Shown here: positions 14,496-23,324 of the stretch, piece after piece
Numbering within the stretch: position 1 is the first letter of the stretch
Layout: each line of letters begins with the position of its first letter
Source of the DNA: Lentisphaeraceae bacterium
Lineage (GTDB): Bacteria; Verrucomicrobiota; Kiritimatiellia; RFP12; UBA1067
Length of the DNA stretch: 33,287 nucleotides
Assembly (NCBI GenBank): GCA_004551905.1
Contig: SFPL01000076.1
Coordinates: 1-33,287 of the forward strand
Direction: 5' to 3'
Program-made: the position numbers and the translations under genes
Notes under the pieces: generated by a model
What the model saw: only the letters and a program-made list of their open reading frames with translations
Database searches by the model: none
What the model was told of the DNA's origin: nothing

Positions 14496-15982
14496 CGCCA
14501 CGCCCCTGACGGCGGCGGTGGAGCCGCGCGCATCATCCGCTCGATCCGGCGGCGGTGCAGCAGCAGGGTGTCGATGAGGAACCCGCCGCCGACGCAGATC
14601 ACCCACAGCATGCCCCCCGGTCCACCGGGAGAAAAGAAATTGGCCTCGCCGAAGTTGCACACCACCATCACCGTGAAAAGCGCCATCGTCACGTCTAGTC
14701 GCTTTTGCATACAGCCGCCATAGAACGCGAAAAGGAAGAAGACGAAGGCGACCATGCCCACGACGCCAGTCTCGCCGAGGATCATGATCGGCAGCGCCCC
14801 CTTCTCGATCGCCGCCGTAAGGCGGAAGCCGCTCATGCCCTGCATGTACTCCATCACCTGGAACCCCTTGCCGAGAAGCGGGTTCCGGCGGAAGTCGCGC
14901 ATGCTCTGGTCGACCAGCCCCATGCGGCTGCTGGCGAACGCCTCTGCAAGCGAACGTTGGTCGCCGGAGACGTCCTCGGTCTTGCGCAGCCACCTGGAGA
15001 TGGTGTCGTGCCGCACCTCGGAATACGCGCCGTACGCCGCGCCCACGAGCAGCGCCACAGCCATGCCGGTCCTGAAGGCGGCCTTTAGCCGCGCCCGGAT
15101 TCGCACCACCTGAAGGCACCAGAAATATATGAGCACGACAGCCAACGCCGTAGCGCAGAACGAAGTCCTCGAACGGGTCATGTAGATGAGCGGCAGCGAA
15201 CACACTATCAGCGACAGATGGAGCACGGAGACCCTTCTCTCAATGAAGAGCATATCGCATGTAACCCATGCAAACATACACGGCAACAGAATCGCCAAGC
15301 ACTGGCTCTGGTTGGTCATTCCTGCGAAGAGTCTCATTCCCTGCATATTGGCAACAATTAAGTTGATCTCTTCCATGCTCATATCTGGGTGATCACGAAT
15401 CAGCATATTGGTCATATTGAGATACCCGACCGAGGGCACAAGCGCCGTGAGCGCACTGCCAAATACAAGCACAATCGCCATTCCAAGCAGGAAGCAGCGC
15501 ATGTCCATCACGTCGTCGGGGCGCCGGTCCAGGTTCTTGAGCCCAATCCACAGCCCCATCATAAGAATCACGAAGTTGACGATTTTGAGGTAGCTGATCA
15601 TCGGCGCGTATCCGGTCGCCGAGGACATGGCCGCCACCACCAAATATAACGCCATCGACCCCAGCGGCAGCACATGTCTCCCTGGCCGCCGGCTCCCAGA
15701 GAGAAACAGCCCCGCCGTCATCAGCGCCGGACCCAGCCTCAGCGCCAGCGCGCAGAGGGTGTTCTTCGGCAGGATCATCGGATTCATGATGACGAAAAAC
15801 GGGAAAAGCATGTAGCAGCTCACCGCCTTGCCGAGCTGGTTGTTCATCGCCCAATTGAGCCCCAGCAGGGCGAGGAACCAGGCGAACGCCCCCTTGGTGA
15901 GACGGCAGGCGATGATGGCGAGGAAGATCATCGCCGCCGACCGCATCGCGTTAAGCAGCAGCTCGCGGTCGATCGGCTTCAT
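14492..15982 (-). CDS. O-antigen polymerase/ligase family membrane protein
   Basis: The 496 residues contain about 10-12 hydrophobic segments and a larger soluble loop (about residues 320-390). The motif YMTRSRTSF and, later, NPLLGKGF are characteristic of the Wzy_C/WaaL superfamily, whose members polymerise O-antigen repeats or ligate them to lipid A core. Flanking glycosyltransferases, overlapping at both ends by ATGA, support a role in exopolysaccharide or O-antigen synthesis at the inner membrane. Polymerase and ligase cannot be told apart by reading. Codon use between about 15240 and 15480 is noticeably less GC-rich than its neighbours, which may reflect transfer or relaxed constraint. 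Confidence 0.85.
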   Translation of the reverse strand: MKPIDRELLLNAMRSAAMIFLAIIACRLTKGAFAWFLALLGLNWAMNNQLGKAVSCYMLFPFFVIMNPMILPKNTLCALALRLGPALMTAGLFLSGSRRPGRHVLPLGSMALYLVVAAMSSATGYAPMISYLKIVNFVILMMGLWIGLKNLDRRPDDVMDMRCFLLGMAIVLVFGSALTALVPSVGYLNMTNMLIRDHPDMSMEEINLIVANMQGMRLFAGMTNQSQCLAILLPCMFAWVTCDMLFIERRVSVLHLSLIVCSLPLIYMTRSRTSFCATALAVVLIYFWCLQVVRIRARLKAAFRTGMAVALLVGAAYGAYSEVRHDTISRWLRKTEDVSGDQRSLAEAFASSRMGLVDQSMRDFRRNPLLGKGFQVMEYMQGMSGFRLTAAIEKGALPIMILGETGVVGMVAFVFFLFAFYGGCMQKRLDVTMALFTVMVVCNFGEANFFSPGGPGGMLWVICVGGGFLIDTLLLHRRRIERMMRAAPPPPSGAWR

Positions 15983-17061
15983 CGCACCTCCCTCCGCATG
16001 CGCCCGACCGCAGCCAACAGGCGCGCAGCCGCGCCGGCGGCGGTGAAGTCCGGCGGCATCGGCGTCGGTGCCATTCCCTTCGCGCCGGCGATGAGCCGCG
16101 CCAGCGCAGTGACGTCACCGCAGCGGAACCGCCGCGACTCCGGCAGCAGCGCAGCTGATGCGCCAGCCTCGCAAGTGCCAAAAGCGAGCATGCCCTCCTC
16201 CTTCGCCTCCGAAAGCGCGGCGCCCCAGCCTTCGATCGCGTTCGAGGCCAGTACGTAGACGTCATGCCTGCGCATGATTTCCCGTATTCTATCGATGTCG
16301 ACATGGGGCAGAAACCGTATCGCCGAGCCTAGCTTCGCCGCGGCGGCGCGGTACTCAAGCCGTTGTTTCTCCGGCCCGGCGCCGACGATGGTGAACGAGA
16401 TTCTTGCGTCTCCAGACTCCACAAGTTTCGCGAGCGCGTCGACTATCGTGTCGACGCGCTTCCAGTTCAGGAGCCTTCCTACCCATAGCACCTTCAGCTC
16501 GCCCTCTGCGGGCACGCACCGCGGCGTACACGCACCAGGAGCGACAAAATACCCCCAGGGCATGAGCTCCCGCGCAAACGCGGCGCCGGAATGGAAACGG
16601 CGGAAGACCTCCTCCATGTCGCGCGCGGCCCAGGGGCCAATCGGCAGCACCTGGAAAGACGGACTTTCCATCAGCCGCGCAAAGCGCCGCGCCATCCGCC
16701 GGTAGCCGGGATGGAGCAGCCGGAGCGATCCCGACGCGAACATGTTGCCCAATATCCGAATCGGCTTGAACCAGCGCTCAGTCTGGTAGAATGTCATCCG
16801 CCCGTGGGCGACGCGGCGCTCGAAGAGGTCTGTCGGCCGCAGGCCGCCGGCAAGCAGGACCTCGCAGCTTTCGAGCAGCTCCGCCGCGCCGGACTCGTCC
16901 GCGCGCATCGTCCACGGCTCGCGCTCGCGCGTCTCCTGGTTGCCGCCGGCCGGCTCCGTCTCGTAGACGTAGCGGAAGTTCTCCGCGCCAAGACGCGCCG
17001 CGAGCTCCCGCGCGAGCGGCAGCTGGTGGGCTGAGACGGTATTGGTATAGAGCGCAAACAT
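15979..17061 (-). CDS. glycosyltransferase (GT4-like)
   Basis: The 360-residue GT-B protein is the first gene of the polysaccharide operon. The N-terminal half is divergent (MFALYTNTVSAHQLPLAREL). The C-terminal half has the donor domain: LKVLWVGRLLNWKRVDTIVD, FTIVGAGPEK, and ASNAIEGWGAALSEAKEEGM, matching the EX7E donor-binding pattern. It is expected at the cytoplasmic face of the inner membrane. No Shine-Dalgarno precedes the ATG, but a TATAAT box lies 12 bases upstream, so the mRNA is probably nearly leaderless. The stop overlaps the next gene (ATGA). Specificity is unknown. Confidence 0.87.
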   Translation of the reverse strand: MFALYTNTVSAHQLPLARELAARLGAENFRYVYETEPAGGNQETREREPWTMRADESGAAELLESCEVLLAGGLRPTDLFERRVAHGRMTFYQTERWFKPIRILGNMFASGSLRLLHPGYRRMARRFARLMESPSFQVLPIGPWAARDMEEVFRRFHSGAAFARELMPWGYFVAPGACTPRCVPAEGELKVLWVGRLLNWKRVDTIVDALAKLVESGDARISFTIVGAGPEKQRLEYRAAAAKLGSAIRFLPHVDIDRIREIMRRHDVYVLASNAIEGWGAALSEAKEEGMLAFGTCEAGASAALLPESRRFRCGDVTALARLIAGAKGMAPTPMPPDFTAAGAAARLLAAVGRMRREVR

Positions 17062-17073
17062 CGCTATTGCCGT

Positions 17074-17086
17074 ATTATACCAAAAA
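17074..17086 (-). promoter_or_regulatory. -10 box TTTTTGG-TATAAT of the polysaccharide operon
   Basis: On the - strand TTTTTGG is followed by TATAAT (17079-17074), ending 12 bases before the ATG at 17061. A -35 box is not recognisable at 18 bp. The promoter sits in the 33-bp gap after the ybeY stop. Confidence 0.6.
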
Positions 17087-17094
17087 GCGCAGCG

Positions 17095-17544
17095 CTACGG
17101 ACACGAACGCAGCCAGGCGAGCTCGCGGCGGCGCATGGCGGCGTAGCCGCGCGGGGTGAGGTCGTCCGCGCCGGAGAGGTGGTCCATCCCGTGGGCGACG
17201 TAGAGCATAAGCTCCTTCGCCGCGCTCCAGCCGCGGCGACGCGGCGCGGCGGCGAGCGCGCGCTCGGCGTTGACGTAGAGCTCGCCGTAGACGCCGTCGG
17301 CCTCGCCCGGCATCGCGTCGTAGCGCTGGGTGGTGACGTCGGTCGGGCCGTCTGCGCCGTTGATCGCCGCGTGGGTCACGGCGGAGAAGGCGTCGTCCTG
17401 CAGCACCACCGCCACCTCGCGGAACGGGACGCGCGCGCGCACCGCGGCCTTCGCCGCGAAATGCGCCGCCGCGCGGCGGAGCGCGGCGCGGTCCACGCCG
17501 ATGCCGCGCGGCAGCCGCCCTTCAATCACGATTCGGCAGGACAC
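17095..17544 (-). CDS. ybeY: endoribonuclease YbeY (rRNA maturation factor)
   Basis: A metal-dependent RNase for 16S rRNA 3' processing and ribosome quality control. With the GTG start at 17544 the protein is 149 residues. The zinc motif reads HGMDHLSGADDLTPRGYAAM: two His of HGxxH are present, while the usual third His is Asp, a variant I recall from Bacteroidetes YbeY proteins. The gene overlaps the DUF975 stop by 19 bp. A second in-frame GTG at 17529 overlaps that stop as GTGA, the convention used repeatedly in this region, and is an equally plausible start. It is the last gene of the mre operon. Confidence 0.85.
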   Translation of the reverse strand: MSCRIVIEGRLPRGIGVDRAALRRAAAHFAAKAAVRARVPFREVAVVLQDDAFSAVTHAAINGADGPTDVTTQRYDAMPGEADGVYGELYVNAERALAAAPRRRGWSAAKELMLYVAHGMDHLSGADDLTPRGYAAMRRRELAWLRSCP

Positions 17545-18338
17545 GGCGCGGAATCCCTCGCTTCGCGGTAGAAGACGGTGCGGGCGACGATGCACCAGAC
17601 CCCCAGGTACACCATGGCCGCCACCAGCAGCGCGATGAACAGCGACGTCGCCATCGCCGCGACTGCGCCGCCGATCAGGCCGGCAAGCGACATCGGGACG
17701 AGTGCCGCGAAAAGCGCCAGCATCGCCATGACGACGAACGACATGTCGAGCAGGAACGCCTGGAACTTCCGCCCGCGCATGATCCGCTTCGACTCGCCGA
17801 GGCACTTGAGCGCGCCCCAGTCAGGATGCTCGCTCTTCAGGTACCACGCCGCGCGGTAGCGGTAGATGGCGATGATGCCGGGAACAATCAGGAGCAGCAT
17901 CCAGAGCCCGACAAAGAAGTTCATCACCATCAAAAGCCAGGTGACCCCGAGCGGACGGCCAAAGCCGCCGAACGCCGCGCCGAGAACGTCATTGCGGTCG
18001 TCGGAGACAGCCTTCAGCAGCACCGCGGTGATGCCGAAGAGCGCAACCGCTCCGAGGACATAGCCGACCAGCATCTCCATGGCGCCGGCATACGCCATCT
18101 GACGGTACGTCTCGGCCGTCGGAAGCGTGTAGTCCAGCCCCTGCCGCAGCATCTCGAGCTTCTTGGAAAAGAAGTCGACCGGCGAGACAATGCCCATCGA
18201 GCCGTGGAGCGACCCGAGCAGCAACCCCGCGCCGTGGCATATCCCCTGCAGCAGCAGGATCACCCCGAAGATGATCCAGAACCAACGGCTGCGCACAACT
18301 GCGTACGACTCCTTCCGCATCTCGGCATTGGACTTCAT
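17526..18338 (-). CDS. DUF975 family integral membrane protein
   Basis: The 270 residues have about six hydrophobic segments. The conserved DUF975 core is ALKCLGESKRIMRGRKFQAF, LLDMSFVVMA: a Ser-Lys/Arg-x-Met-x-Gly helix followed by a membrane span. The family is usually seen in Firmicutes and has no proven function. The ATG overlaps the NIF3-like stop (ATGA) and the end overlaps ybeY, so it belongs to the cell-shape operon. Confidence 0.75.
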   Translation of the reverse strand: MKSNAEMRKESYAVVRSRWFWIIFGVILLLQGICHGAGLLLGSLHGSMGIVSPVDFFSKKLEMLRQGLDYTLPTAETYRQMAYAGAMEMLVGYVLGAVALFGITAVLLKAVSDDRNDVLGAAFGGFGRPLGVTWLLMVMNFFVGLWMLLLIVPGIIAIYRYRAAWYLKSEHPDWGALKCLGESKRIMRGRKFQAFLLDMSFVVMAMLALFAALVPMSLAGLIGGAVAAMATSLFIALLVAAMVYLGVWCIVARTVFYREARDSAPCPAES

Positions 18339-19054
18339 TTCAGCACCTCCGTAAGGTCGACCGTCCTCACCCCGAGCGCGGACGCCATCGCCTTGGCGAC
18401 CGCGCGCACGCCCCAGACCTCGGTCTCGTAGTGGCCGAGGCAGATCATCCGCATGCCGCAGTTCGCGGCTACGACGACCTCACCCCAGTTCGCCTCGCCG
18501 GTCACGTAGACGCGGCAGCCGAGCCGCTGCGCCTCCTCGGCGAACTCGCCGGCACCGCCGCTGCAGACGCCCACCAGGTCGCCGGACGCGACCTCGGCAA
18601 GCGCCGCGGCGGTGGCGCGGGTGGCGCGGCCGACGAGCCCGATGGTCTCGCCGTGGTAGACGAACGCCGGCTTCGCCGCGGAGAGGCGCAGCGCCTTCGC
18701 GAGCTGCGCGTTGTTGCCGAGCTTCGGATGCGCGTCGAGCGGCAGGTGGCAGGCGTAGACGGCGAGGTCGGCGTCCATCGCCGCCTTGACGACGCGGTAG
18801 ACGCCGCCTTCGATGCGGCGGATGCCGCCGCCCCAGGAGATGCCGTGGTGGACGACGAGCAGGCGCGCGCCGGCGGCGGCGGCCTCCTCCACCGCGCGCA
18901 CGCTCGCGTCGACCGCGAAGGCGACCGTCCGCGCCTCGCCGCCGGAACAGGCGACCTGTACGCCGTTGTTGGAGACGTCGTCAAACCGCTTCGTCTCCAG
19001 CGTGCGGTCGAGCCACTCCACGATCCTGCCGATGTCAGCGACGATGCGCTTCAT
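18335..19054 (-). CDS. NIF3-like dinuclear metal-binding protein
   Basis: The 239 residues belong to the Nif3/YbgI/DUF34 family, annotated as 'GTP cyclohydrolase 1 type 2 homolog' although the activity is unproven. Visible metal-site motifs are LLVVHHGISWGG near residue 67 and CLGHYETEVWGVRAV near the C-terminus. The N-terminus DIGRIVEWLDRTLETKRFDD and SNNGVQV are typical. The ATG overlaps the mrdA stop (ATGA) and a gggaggaaaag Shine-Dalgarno precedes it. It has no known link to cell shape; it may simply be carried in the operon. Confidence 0.87.
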   Translation of the reverse strand: MKRIVADIGRIVEWLDRTLETKRFDDVSNNGVQVACSGGEARTVAFAVDASVRAVEEAAAAGARLLVVHHGISWGGGIRRIEGGVYRVVKAAMDADLAVYACHLPLDAHPKLGNNAQLAKALRLSAAKPAFVYHGETIGLVGRATRATAAALAEVASGDLVGVCSGGAGEFAEEAQRLGCRVYVTGEANWGEVVVAANCGMRMICLGHYETEVWGVRAVAKAMASALGVRTVDLTEVLK

Positions 19055-20856
19055 CTTTTCCTCCCTTCGTTTTCCGGTGTCTGCCTCTCGCCGAAGATCG
19101 CCTTCAGCACCTCCGCCGCCTTCGGCGCGGCAGTGACGCCGCCGCCCACGGCGTTCTCGACGACGATCGCCAGCGCAGCAGTCGGTTTCTCCGACGGCGC
19201 GTAGGCGATGAACCATGCGTTCTTGCGGCGGCGCGCGCCGACGCCGATCTCGGCGGTGCCGGTCTTGCCCGAGACGGCGACCGCCACGCCCTCGCCGGCG
19301 CGGCGGCCGGTGCCGGACGACGTGCCGTCGCCATCGACCACCATGCGCATCCCCTGGCGGACGACATCGAGGTGCTCCCTCTCGAAGGCGAGGGGGCGAC
19401 TCTCCACCGGCGAGTCGAGCTTGAGGCGCGGCGTCACCAGCCTGCCGGTCGCGATTGCGCCGGCGACGCGCGCCATCTGGAGCGGGGTGGCGAGCAGCAT
19501 GCCCTGCCCGATCGACATCTGGGCGAGGTCGCCCGAGAACCAGCGCTCTGCGCGCAAGCGCTGCTTCCATTCCGCGTCCGGCACCACGCCGGCGTCGTCG
19601 ACGCCGAAGTCGACGCCGGTCTTCGCGCCGAGGCCGAACTCGCGCGCGGCGGCGATGACCGCGTTGGTGCCGGCCTCCATGCCGAGGTGGCAGAAATACG
19701 GGTTGCAGCTCTTCATCATGGCGCGGCGCATGTCGAGGGCGCCGTGTCCCCAGCGGCTCGCGCACCTGAGTCGCATGTCGCCGAGGGTGAAGACCCCTGT
19801 GCATTCGTAGATGGCGTCCGGCTGCACGCCGAGCGAAAGCGCCGCGAGCGCGACGACCGGCTTGAAGGTGGAGCCGGGCGCATAAGTGCCGCCAGAGGCG
19901 CGGTTCAGAAGCGGCTTCGCCGAATCGGCGCGCATGGCGGCGTAGCGCTCCTCGCCGAGGCGCGGCACGAAGTCGTTGGGATCGAAGCCTGGTGCGCTCG
20001 CCATCGCGAGCACGTCGCCGCTGCGTGGGTCGATCACCACGCAGGCACCGCGGCAGCCCTCGAGGACGCGCTCGGCGGCGCGCTGGACGCGTATGTCGAG
20101 AGTGAGCGCGAGGTCCGGCCCCGGCGTCGCCTCCACCGCCGTCTGCTCGTCGATCGCGTAGCCGAGCGCGTCGACCCTGACCTTCACCTCGCCGGGCACG
20201 CCGCGCAGGAACCCGTTGTAGTAGCGCTCCACGCCGGCGCGGCCGACGAGCTCGGGCTCGAAGTAGTTGAACTTCTCGTCGCCGGCCACCGCATCGCCGC
20301 GGTCGCGCCCGACGTAGCCGACGAGGTGCGCGGCTGCCCGTCCCTGCGGATAGACGCGCTCGGTCGACTCGCGGCAGGAGAAGCCCGGAAGCCGGCGCGA
20401 GCGCTCGAGGAAGCGGGCGAGCGAGGCGTGGTCCACGTCGCGCCAGCAGACGAGCGGGCGTGCGAGCTCCGCGCGCAGGTGGCGGCGGATGCGCCCCTCG
20501 GTCGCGCGCGGCGGCGACCCGACCGCCTTCTCAACCTCGGCGATCGCGCGCATGACCTCCTCCACCGTCCGCGCGAGGCTGCCGCGGCGGAAGCGCGCGA
20601 CGTCGCAGACGATGTCGCAGGAGACGCGGTTGCCGGCGAGGACGACGCCGTGGCGGTCGAGGATGCGCCCGCGGAGTCCGTCGGTCTGCACCCGGCGGAT
20701 CGACTGCCGAGCCTCGGCGTAGCCGTAGTCGGCGGCGGAGTCGACCTGCAGCGCCTTCAGGCGCACGGCGATGAACACGAGCCCGAGCAGGAACGCCGCG
20801 GCAACCGCCGCGCAAGCGAAGTCGCTCACCACCGAAGAGCGCTCATCCCCGCTCAT
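19051..20856 (-). CDS. mrdA: penicillin-binding protein 2 (elongasome transpeptidase)
   Basis: Cross-links peptidoglycan during side-wall elongation, anchored in the inner membrane. The 601 residues have a TM anchor (about 11-32), then the dimerisation domain (GLRGRILDRHGVVLAGN, residues 60-76). The transpeptidase domain has the catalytic Ser329 in STFK (329-332), SCN (383-385) and KTG (531-533). The start at 20856 overlaps the end of mreD by 14 bp and gives a normal short cytoplasmic tail. The position after mreBCD is the classical elongasome arrangement; rodA is not in the window. Confidence 0.93.
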   Translation of the reverse strand: MSGDERSSVVSDFACAAVAAAFLLGLVFIAVRLKALQVDSAADYGYAEARQSIRRVQTDGLRGRILDRHGVVLAGNRVSCDIVCDVARFRRGSLARTVEEVMRAIAEVEKAVGSPPRATEGRIRRHLRAELARPLVCWRDVDHASLARFLERSRRLPGFSCRESTERVYPQGRAAAHLVGYVGRDRGDAVAGDEKFNYFEPELVGRAGVERYYNGFLRGVPGEVKVRVDALGYAIDEQTAVEATPGPDLALTLDIRVQRAAERVLEGCRGACVVIDPRSGDVLAMASAPGFDPNDFVPRLGEERYAAMRADSAKPLLNRASGGTYAPGSTFKPVVALAALSLGVQPDAIYECTGVFTLGDMRLRCASRWGHGALDMRRAMMKSCNPYFCHLGMEAGTNAVIAAAREFGLGAKTGVDFGVDDAGVVPDAEWKQRLRAERWFSGDLAQMSIGQGMLLATPLQMARVAGAIATGRLVTPRLKLDSPVESRPLAFEREHLDVVRQGMRMVVDGDGTSSGTGRRAGEGVAVAVSGKTGTAEIGVGARRRKNAWFIAYAPSEKPTAALAIVVENAVGGGVTAAPKAAEVLKAIFGERQTPENEGRKR

Positions 20857-21301
20857 TGACGCCCGCCTTTCCGTCGACCCAGAAGAGCAGCGCGGCGACG
20901 GCGACAAGCGCCGCCGCGCCGACCGGCAGCGCGGCCAGTGTGCGCCAGAAGACGCCGCCGCCGGACTCCGCAATCCACACCGAGAGCCAGAGCTGGTAGA
21001 GCGGGTACGCCGCGAACAGCGCCGGCGCGGGCGTGAGGCTGCTCCGCGCCGCGATTGCGGCGAAGAGGAAGAAGCCCACGCTCGTGAGCGGCGGTAGGGA
21101 CGACAGGGCGTCCTCGAACGCGCCGGCGGCGACGGCGAAGAACACCGCGGTCACGGCGGGACGCCGCCGCGCCATCGCCACCGCAGCGGCAAGCAGCAGC
21201 GGGAAGCCCACCCCGAGGCACGGCGGCAGCAGCTCCTCACCCGCCGCGGCGAAGACGAGCGCGAGGACGGCAATCGCCAACTGGATGCGCTTATTGAGCA
21301 C
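20843..21301 (-). CDS. mreD: rod shape-determining protein MreD
   Basis: The 152-residue hydrophobic protein has five or so transmembrane segments and lies between mreC and mrdA, overlapping mreC by 11 bp and mrdA by 14 bp. MreD is poorly conserved in sequence. The call rests on size, membrane character and gene order, plus the short cytoplasmic ends. It is expected to link MreB filaments and MreC to the elongasome in the inner membrane. Confidence 0.82.
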   Translation of the reverse strand: MLNKRIQLAIAVLALVFAAAGEELLPPCLGVGFPLLLAAAVAMARRRPAVTAVFFAVAAGAFEDALSSLPPLTSVGFFLFAAIAARSSLTPAPALFAAYPLYQLWLSVWIAESGGGVFWRTLAALPVGAAALVAVAALLFWVDGKAGVNERG

Positions 21302-22052
21302 GGCGGATGAACACGTCCTCTACCGAAGAAAGCGGGACGGACGGCTGGACCAGTCCGCCGCCGAGCCACACCCCGACCTCGACGCCGCGCGGAAACACCC
21401 CGCCCGCGCCCGAGGCGACGACGCGGGAGCGCGGCGGCGCGTCCGCCGCGCCGGTCAAGTGCCGGAGCACGATCGCCCCGTCGTCGCCGCCGTAGGAAAT
21501 CCCCCTGAGGACTTCGCGCCCGCCGCCCTCCACCTCGCAGTCGACGTGCACCGAGCGGTCGGCGACGGTGGCAATCTCCGCCGTGTGCGGGGTGACCGAG
21601 GCGACCACGCCAACCAGTCCCTCGGCAGCAAGCACCACCGCACCCTCCTCGACGCCGGCGAGCGAGCCCTTGTCGACGCGCAGGATCGGCCGCCAGGCTG
21701 CGGCGGCCCCGCCGGTCGAGGTGACCGCGGCGGCGATCCAGCGCACGGGATCGCGCTCGACGTATCCGAGCGCGCGACGGAGACGCGCGTTCTCCGCTTC
21801 GAGGCGGGCAAGCTCGTCGCGCTCCACCGCCAGCGCCGCGAGCTCGCGGCGGAGCCGCACGTTCTCGGCGCGCGCCTCGGCGCCGCGCACCGCGCCGACG
21901 ACGCGGACGGAGACGGCGCGCGAGACCGTGCGCCAGGCGCGCTCGACCGGATACACCGCCTCGACCGCGACCGAAGGGAAAAACACCGGAACCGCCGCCA
22001 GAACCGCAGCGGAGGCGATCACGGCGACGGTGACAGTCCTGCCCTTGTTCAC
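21291..22052 (-). CDS. mreC: rod shape-determining protein MreC
   Basis: Periplasmic scaffold of the elongasome. The 253 residues have a short cytoplasmic N-terminus, one TM segment (about 8-27), and a coiled coil (about 60-95: AEARAENVRLRRELAALAVE and on). The beta-rich MreC domain follows (RWIAAAVTSTGG, LRVDKGSLAGVEEGAVVLAA, GLVGVVASV). The start codon is GTG at 22052, overlapping the mreB stop (GTGA), which implies translational coupling. Confidence 0.93.
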   Translation of the reverse strand: MNKGRTVTVAVIASAAVLAAVPVFFPSVAVEAVYPVERAWRTVSRAVSVRVVGAVRGAEARAENVRLRRELAALAVERDELARLEAENARLRRALGYVERDPVRWIAAAVTSTGGAAAAWRPILRVDKGSLAGVEEGAVVLAAEGLVGVVASVTPHTAEIATVADRSVHVDCEVEGGGREVLRGISYGGDDGAIVLRHLTGAADAPPRSRVVASGAGGVFPRGVEVGVWLGGGLVQPSVPLSSVEDVFIRRAQ

Positions 22053-23086
22053 TGTGCGCGCTTGTTCCGCGCGAGGATGTCGATGTGGTTGAGGACGGCG
22101 CCGGTGCCTTCCGCGACGGCAGAAAGCGGATCGTCCGCCAACACCACCGGGAGGCCGGTCTGCTGGGAAAGCAGCTTGTCAAGGCCGCGGAGCTGGGCGC
22201 TGCCGCCGGAAAGGACGATGCCGCGGTCCATCAGGTCGGACGCAAGCTCGGGCTCGCAGCGCTCAAGCGTCGTCCTCACCGCGAGGACGATGAGCTCCAC
22301 CGTGTCCCTCAGCGCCTCGCGGATCTCCGCGGAGGTAATCGTGAGCGTCTTCGGCAGCCCCGCCACGATGTCGCGGCCGCGGATATCCATCGAGGACTCC
22401 TCGCCGACTGGCGCGGCGCTGCCGATCTCAATCTTCACCCTCTCTGCCGTGCGCTCGCCGATCAGCAGGTTGTAGACGCGCTTGACGTAGGACATGATCG
22501 CCTCGTCTATCGCGTCGCCGCCGGCCTGGCGCTGGGAGTACTTGTGGACGATGCCGCCGAGCGAGATGATCGCCACCTCGCAGGTGCCGCCGCCGATGTC
22601 GACGATCATCGAGCCGGCCGGTTCGTCCACCGGCAGGCCCACGCCAATCGCAGCCGCCATCGGCTCCTCGACCAAAAACACCTCGCCGGCGCCAGCGTCG
22701 TGCGCGGCCTCTTCGACCGCGCGCTTCTCCACCTCGGTGATGCCGGTGGGTACCGCCACCACCAGGCGCGGCCGCGAATACCGCGAGTAGAAGCGCGGCG
22801 GGCAGACCTTGGTGATGAAGTACTTGAGCATCGCCTCGGTGATGTCGAAGTCGGCTATCACGCCGCTCTTCATCGGGCGGATCGCCACGATGTTGCCGGG
22901 CGTCTTGCCGATCATCTGACGAGCCTCCTCGCCGACCGCGAGGACGCGCTTGGACTCGGCCTGAATCGCCACCACCGAAGGCTCGCGCAGCACGATGCCG
23001 CGGTCCTTTGCGTAGACCAGCGAGTTGGCGGTTCCGAGATCGATGCCGATGTCGGTCGAGAACAGAGACTTTACTTTGCCGAACAT
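22049..23086 (-). CDS. mreB: rod shape-determining protein MreB
   Basis: Actin-like ATPase that forms membrane-associated filaments directing cell-wall elongation. The 345 residues show the phosphate-1 motif IGIDLGTANSLVYAKDRGIV, VAVPTGITEVEKRAV, the phosphate-2 motif IVDIGGGTCEVAIISLGG, and the adenosine motif GIVLSGGSAQLRGL. MFGKVKSLFS at the N-terminus is the usual amphipathic membrane-binding helix. There is no Shine-Dalgarno; a strong promoter puts the -10 box only 9 bases before the ATG. It is the first gene of the seven-gene operon. Confidence 0.97.
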   Translation of the reverse strand: MFGKVKSLFSTDIGIDLGTANSLVYAKDRGIVLREPSVVAIQAESKRVLAVGEEARQMIGKTPGNIVAIRPMKSGVIADFDITEAMLKYFITKVCPPRFYSRYSRPRLVVAVPTGITEVEKRAVEEAAHDAGAGEVFLVEEPMAAAIGVGLPVDEPAGSMIVDIGGGTCEVAIISLGGIVHKYSQRQAGGDAIDEAIMSYVKRVYNLLIGERTAERVKIEIGSAAPVGEESSMDIRGRDIVAGLPKTLTITSAEIREALRDTVELIVLAVRTTLERCEPELASDLMDRGIVLSGGSAQLRGLDKLLSQQTGLPVVLADDPLSAVAEGTGAVLNHIDILARNKRAQ

Positions 23087-23095
23087 AGTGGCACT

Positions 23096-23125
23096 ATTTT
23101 ACCATTTTTTGCCCCTCACGGTCAA
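23096..23125 (-). promoter_or_regulatory. promoter of the mre operon
   Basis: The - strand reads TTGACC (23125-23120), 18 bp ending AAAAAATGG, then TAAAAT (23101-23096), then 9 bases to the mreB ATG. The spacing and the GG before the -10 match the other promoters here. Transcription would begin within 1-4 bases of the start codon. Confidence 0.75.
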
Positions 23126-23191
23126 TCCCCCCCCCCGAAGATTCAGAGATTCCCCTTTCAACGCTTCTCCGGGCGGATGCTCGCGACGGCC

Positions 23192-23224
23192 AAAAATCGC
23201 GGAACCCCTTGTATACACAAGGTT
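23192..23224 (-). terminator. terminator after tRNA-Val
   Basis: On the - strand, 8 bases after the tRNA, AACCTTGT, a 4-base loop and ACAAGGGGTT form a hairpin with two bulged G. CCGCGATTTTT follows, giving a five-T run at 23196-23192. Confidence 0.6.
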
Positions 23225-23231
23225 TTGTGCT

Positions 23232-23308
23232 TGGTGGGCTATAGTGGATTCGGACCACTGACCTCTTCCATGTCAAGGAAGCGCTCTAACCAACTGAGCT
23301 AATAGCCC
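23232..23308 (-). tRNA. tRNA-Val (anticodon GAC)
   Basis: 77 nt including an encoded CCA. The acceptor stem GGGCTAT pairs with ATAGCCC, the D-arm is AGCTCAGTTGGTTAGAGCG, anticodon stem TTCC/GGAA encloses loop TTGACAT (anticodon GAC), and the T-arm is CAGTGGTCCGAATCCACT. Promoter and terminator are both visible, so it is a single-gene unit. Confidence 0.96.
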
Positions 23309-23324
23309 TCGCTAATTGAGGTGT

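Noticed and set aside
15979..17061. The polysaccharide operon as a recently acquired island
   Set aside because: Apart from a slightly AT-richer stretch in the polymerase-like gene, codon use matches the neighbours and there are no integrase, IS or tRNA-duplication signs. tRNA-Leu nearby is intact with normal flanks.
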